Of a stretch of DNA of 46,810 nt, positions 45,238 through 46,810 are shown piece after piece. Origin of the DNA: Bacteroidales bacterium (lineage in GTDB: Bacteria; Bacteroidota; Bacteroidia; Bacteroidales; F082); the NCBI GenBank assembly GCA_018400955.1, contig JAGYLH010000014.1, forward strand, positions 1 through 46,810, read 5' to 3'. A model generated the notes under the pieces. It was given only the letters and a program-made list of their open reading frames with translations, had not been told where the DNA came from and did not search any database. Position numbers and translations under genes: made by a program. Every line of letters starts with the position of its first letter. The stretch's first letter is position 1.

Positions 45238-46809
45238 TTACAAGGATGTCAGGTAAGACACCAAATTCTTTTCTGCCCCAAGTTCTAGTTTCTTCCGTAT
45301 TGAAAAACGTGTGTTGTCAATCGTACGGACACTGCGCTGCATTAAATTTGCAATTTCTTTTGTGCTCAAGCTTAGCTTTAACAAACTGCAAACACGCAAT
45401 TCACTTGGGCTTAGATTGGGATGTTTTTGTAAAAGCTCTTTACTGAAATCAGTATGTACCTGTTCAAAACGGGTTTCGAACTCCTCCCAGGTTCTGTTGG
45501 GAACCATCGTTTTCAAGATCTTGCCCAAACTTTTCAGCTCTTCCTTTTGTTTTCGGTCGCCCGCTTGTGCTATGGTTTTAATCTGATGCTCTGCTTTTCC
45601 TATCGTTTCATACACATTAGAAAGATACAACGCATTACTAACCAGCTCCCTTTTCTTAAACTCAAGTTCTAGTTTAGTATTTTCGAGCTGTATTTCAGCT
45701 TGTTTTTGAAGATAAGCTGCTTTTCTTTTCCTGTTTACAGAATAAAAATTAGCACCCCCAAGCAGCATAGCAATAGCCAGGCCTACAATAACATAAAGCC
45801 TTTTTGCGCTGGTTTGGGCCAATACTTTTTGTTCCAACTCCAGCATTTTAGCCTCATCTTTGGCGGCTTCAAACTGCAGTTGCAGCTCAACAATGCGTTC
45901 CTGCTGCTCCAATTTATTGATGCTGTCATTCAACTCAAATGCTTCCCGTGAATAGTAAAACGCATTTTTATAATCACCCATCCCATGATAGCATCTGTAT
46001 TTTCCTGCCAAAATAGGTAAAGTAAAATTGTCGATTTGAAATATTTCATTTAGCTGCTCTGCCATAAGGTTGTGCTCCAATGCTTTTTCATAATCCTCCT
46101 TTTCAAGATACAAAGCCCCCAGATTGATGTGATTTATCAAAATCCCGTAATCCAGTCCAATCTCAGCGCATATTTCCATTGACTCTTGAAAATGGACAAG
46201 TGCATTGTCGAAATCATTTTGCTCTTTAAAGAGGTTTCCTAAATTTGTATAGGCCCGTGCAACTTCAATTTTATTGCCCGTTAATAGGTTGTATTCAATT
46301 GACTTTTTATAATGGGCAACAGACAATTCAATTGAATCCATTTGATTGTACAAAATCCCCATACCGATATACAAATTTGCAAGGTTTTTATAATCATTAA
46401 CCTTTAGGCTGTTTATCTCAGCTTCTTTCATGTTTTGCAAGGCCTGAACATTGTTTCCAAGCTGCATATTACTCGTTCCAAGATTATTATAAACAACACC
46501 CATCGTTTTGTAATCTTCAACAGACTCGAAATAACTTAATGCCTCCAGGTAAAGGGTAACAGCCTTATCTTGAGCAAAGGTATTTGAATAAACAGAAGCA
46601 AGGCTGTTTACTGTTGATGCATATTCCAAATCCATATTGTTTTCCTTTGTATCTTCTTTCAGAACCAATAAAATATTGAGGGCTTCCTGATTCTTACCTT
46701 CTAAAAGAAATGATTCTGCAATAACAATTTTGGAACGCACAGCTAATTGCTTATCCCCTGTTTTTTCAGCCATTTTCAATGACTTGTCCAGGTAATTTAA
46801 TGCTGCTGT
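45238..46809 (-). CDS. TPR-repeat regulator with membrane segment and C-terminal LuxR-type HTH, 5' part outside window
   Basis: The frame is open to the right edge, so the N-terminus (likely signal peptide and first repeats) is missing. At least 520 residues are visible: tetratricopeptide repeats with the W/G-Y-A-F-P spacing (for example NNLGTSNMQLGNNVQALQN, YTNLGNLFKEQNDFDNALVHF), a short coiled coil (LQLQFEAAKDEAKMLELEQ), one membrane segment (LYVIVGLAIAMLLGGANFY), a second coiled coil, and a helix-turn-helix at the end (LSPSELRVCSLLKLSLSTKEIANLM, then RTIDNTRFSIRKKL). The layout is common in Bacteroidota: periplasmic TPR sensor domain, membrane anchor, cytoplasmic DNA-binding domain without a kinase. 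The ligand is unknown. Its end lies 161 bp from the GH57 stop; that spacer holds a perfect CGGCAGCTGCCG palindrome but no clear terminator. Confidence 0.88.
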   Translation of the reverse strand, partial: TAALNYLDKSLKMAEKTGDKQLAVRSKIVIAESFLLEGKNQEALNILLVLKEDTKENNMDLEYASTVNSLASVYSNTFAQDKAVTLYLEALSYFESVEDYKTMGVVYNNLGTSNMQLGNNVQALQNMKEAEINSLKVNDYKNLANLYIGMGILYNQMDSIELSVAHYKKSIEYNLLTGNKIEVARAYTNLGNLFKEQNDFDNALVHFQESMEICAEIGLDYGILINHINLGALYLEKEDYEKALEHNLMAEQLNEIFQIDNFTLPILAGKYRCYHGMGDYKNAFYYSREAFELNDSINKLEQQERIVELQLQFEAAKDEAKMLELEQKVLAQTSAKRLYVIVGLAIAMLLGGANFYSVNRKRKAAYLQKQAEIQLENTKLELEFKKRELVSNALYLSNVYETIGKAEHQIKTIAQAGDRKQKEELKSLGKILKTMVPNRTWEEFETRFEQVHTDFSKELLQKHPNLSPSELRVCSLLKLSLSTKEIANLMQRSVRTIDNTRFSIRKKLELGAEKNLVSYLTSL

Positions 46810-46810
46810 C

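Noticed and set aside
1-46810. tRNA, rRNA, CRISPR array, integrase or phage genes
   Set aside because: A read-through of both strands showed no cloverleaf-type tail, regular spaced repeats or recombinase motifs.

Overview
The window is a chromosomal segment from a member of the Bacteroidota. The lines of evidence are: several gene starts preceded by the Bacteroidota -7 element (TAnnTTTG); lipoprotein signal peptides; two proteins ending in type IX secretion (T9SS) sorting domains; a GldB homologue; many PorT-type outer-membrane beta-barrels; and a mid-range GC content. Order-level placement is not possible from the sequence alone, but it looks like a free-living Bacteroidales/Marinilabiliales-type organism. 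I saw no tRNA, rRNA, CRISPR array, transposase or phage gene.

Layout. 0-3.5 kb: the C-terminal two thirds of an RND efflux permease, a PII-like protein and lpxA. 3.8-6.3 kb (minus strand): a DASS/SLC13 carboxylate symporter and a coiled-coil lipoprotein. 6.5-13 kb (plus): isoaspartyl dipeptidase, adenine deaminase, then a tightly packed envelope trio (IPT/Kelch lipoprotein, beta-barrel, secreted WD40 propeller). 13-18 kb (minus): two large unknown barrel-like outer-membrane proteins, a ParE/RelE-type toxin-antitoxin pair and a small lipoprotein. 21.8-24.1 kb: a tandem substrate-binding lipoprotein divergent from an exported protein-isoaspartate methyltransferase. 29.2-35.5 kb (minus): a five-gene run (PorT-like barrel, nadE, methyltransferase, tcdA, S9 peptidase). 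35.6-37.3 kb: another barrel and gldB. 37.4-41.3 kb (minus): mdh, a membrane protein and a YgiQ-type radical SAM protein. 41.6-45.1 kb: a very large secreted GH57 amylase-like enzyme with a T9SS sorting domain. The right edge holds a TPR/LuxR-type regulator, cut by the window.

The ORF-poor blocks at about 18.0-21.3 kb and 24.3-31.5 kb are not empty and are probably not exotic. Reading them across frames recovers seven recognisable proteins on both strands (T9SS cargo, pirin, DUF2141, spermidine-synthase-like membrane protein, DUF2459, erythromycin-esterase-like protein, S9 peptidase). Most of their start and stop ends can be placed, but each is broken by several one-base insertions or deletions. 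Such density, on both strands and in unrelated genes, next to perfectly clean sequence, points to a poorly polished assembly patch rather than to seven independent pseudogenes.

Shared themes are envelope biogenesis and T9SS export (gldB, PorT-like barrels, two sorting-domain cargos), repair or turnover of isoaspartyl residues (iadA and an exported pcm), and nucleotide/cofactor metabolism (ade, nadE, tcdA). The best candidate for something undescribed is the ade-linked Kelch lipoprotein/barrel/WD40 cassette; the GH57 enzyme exported by T9SS and the exported methyltransferase are also worth a look.
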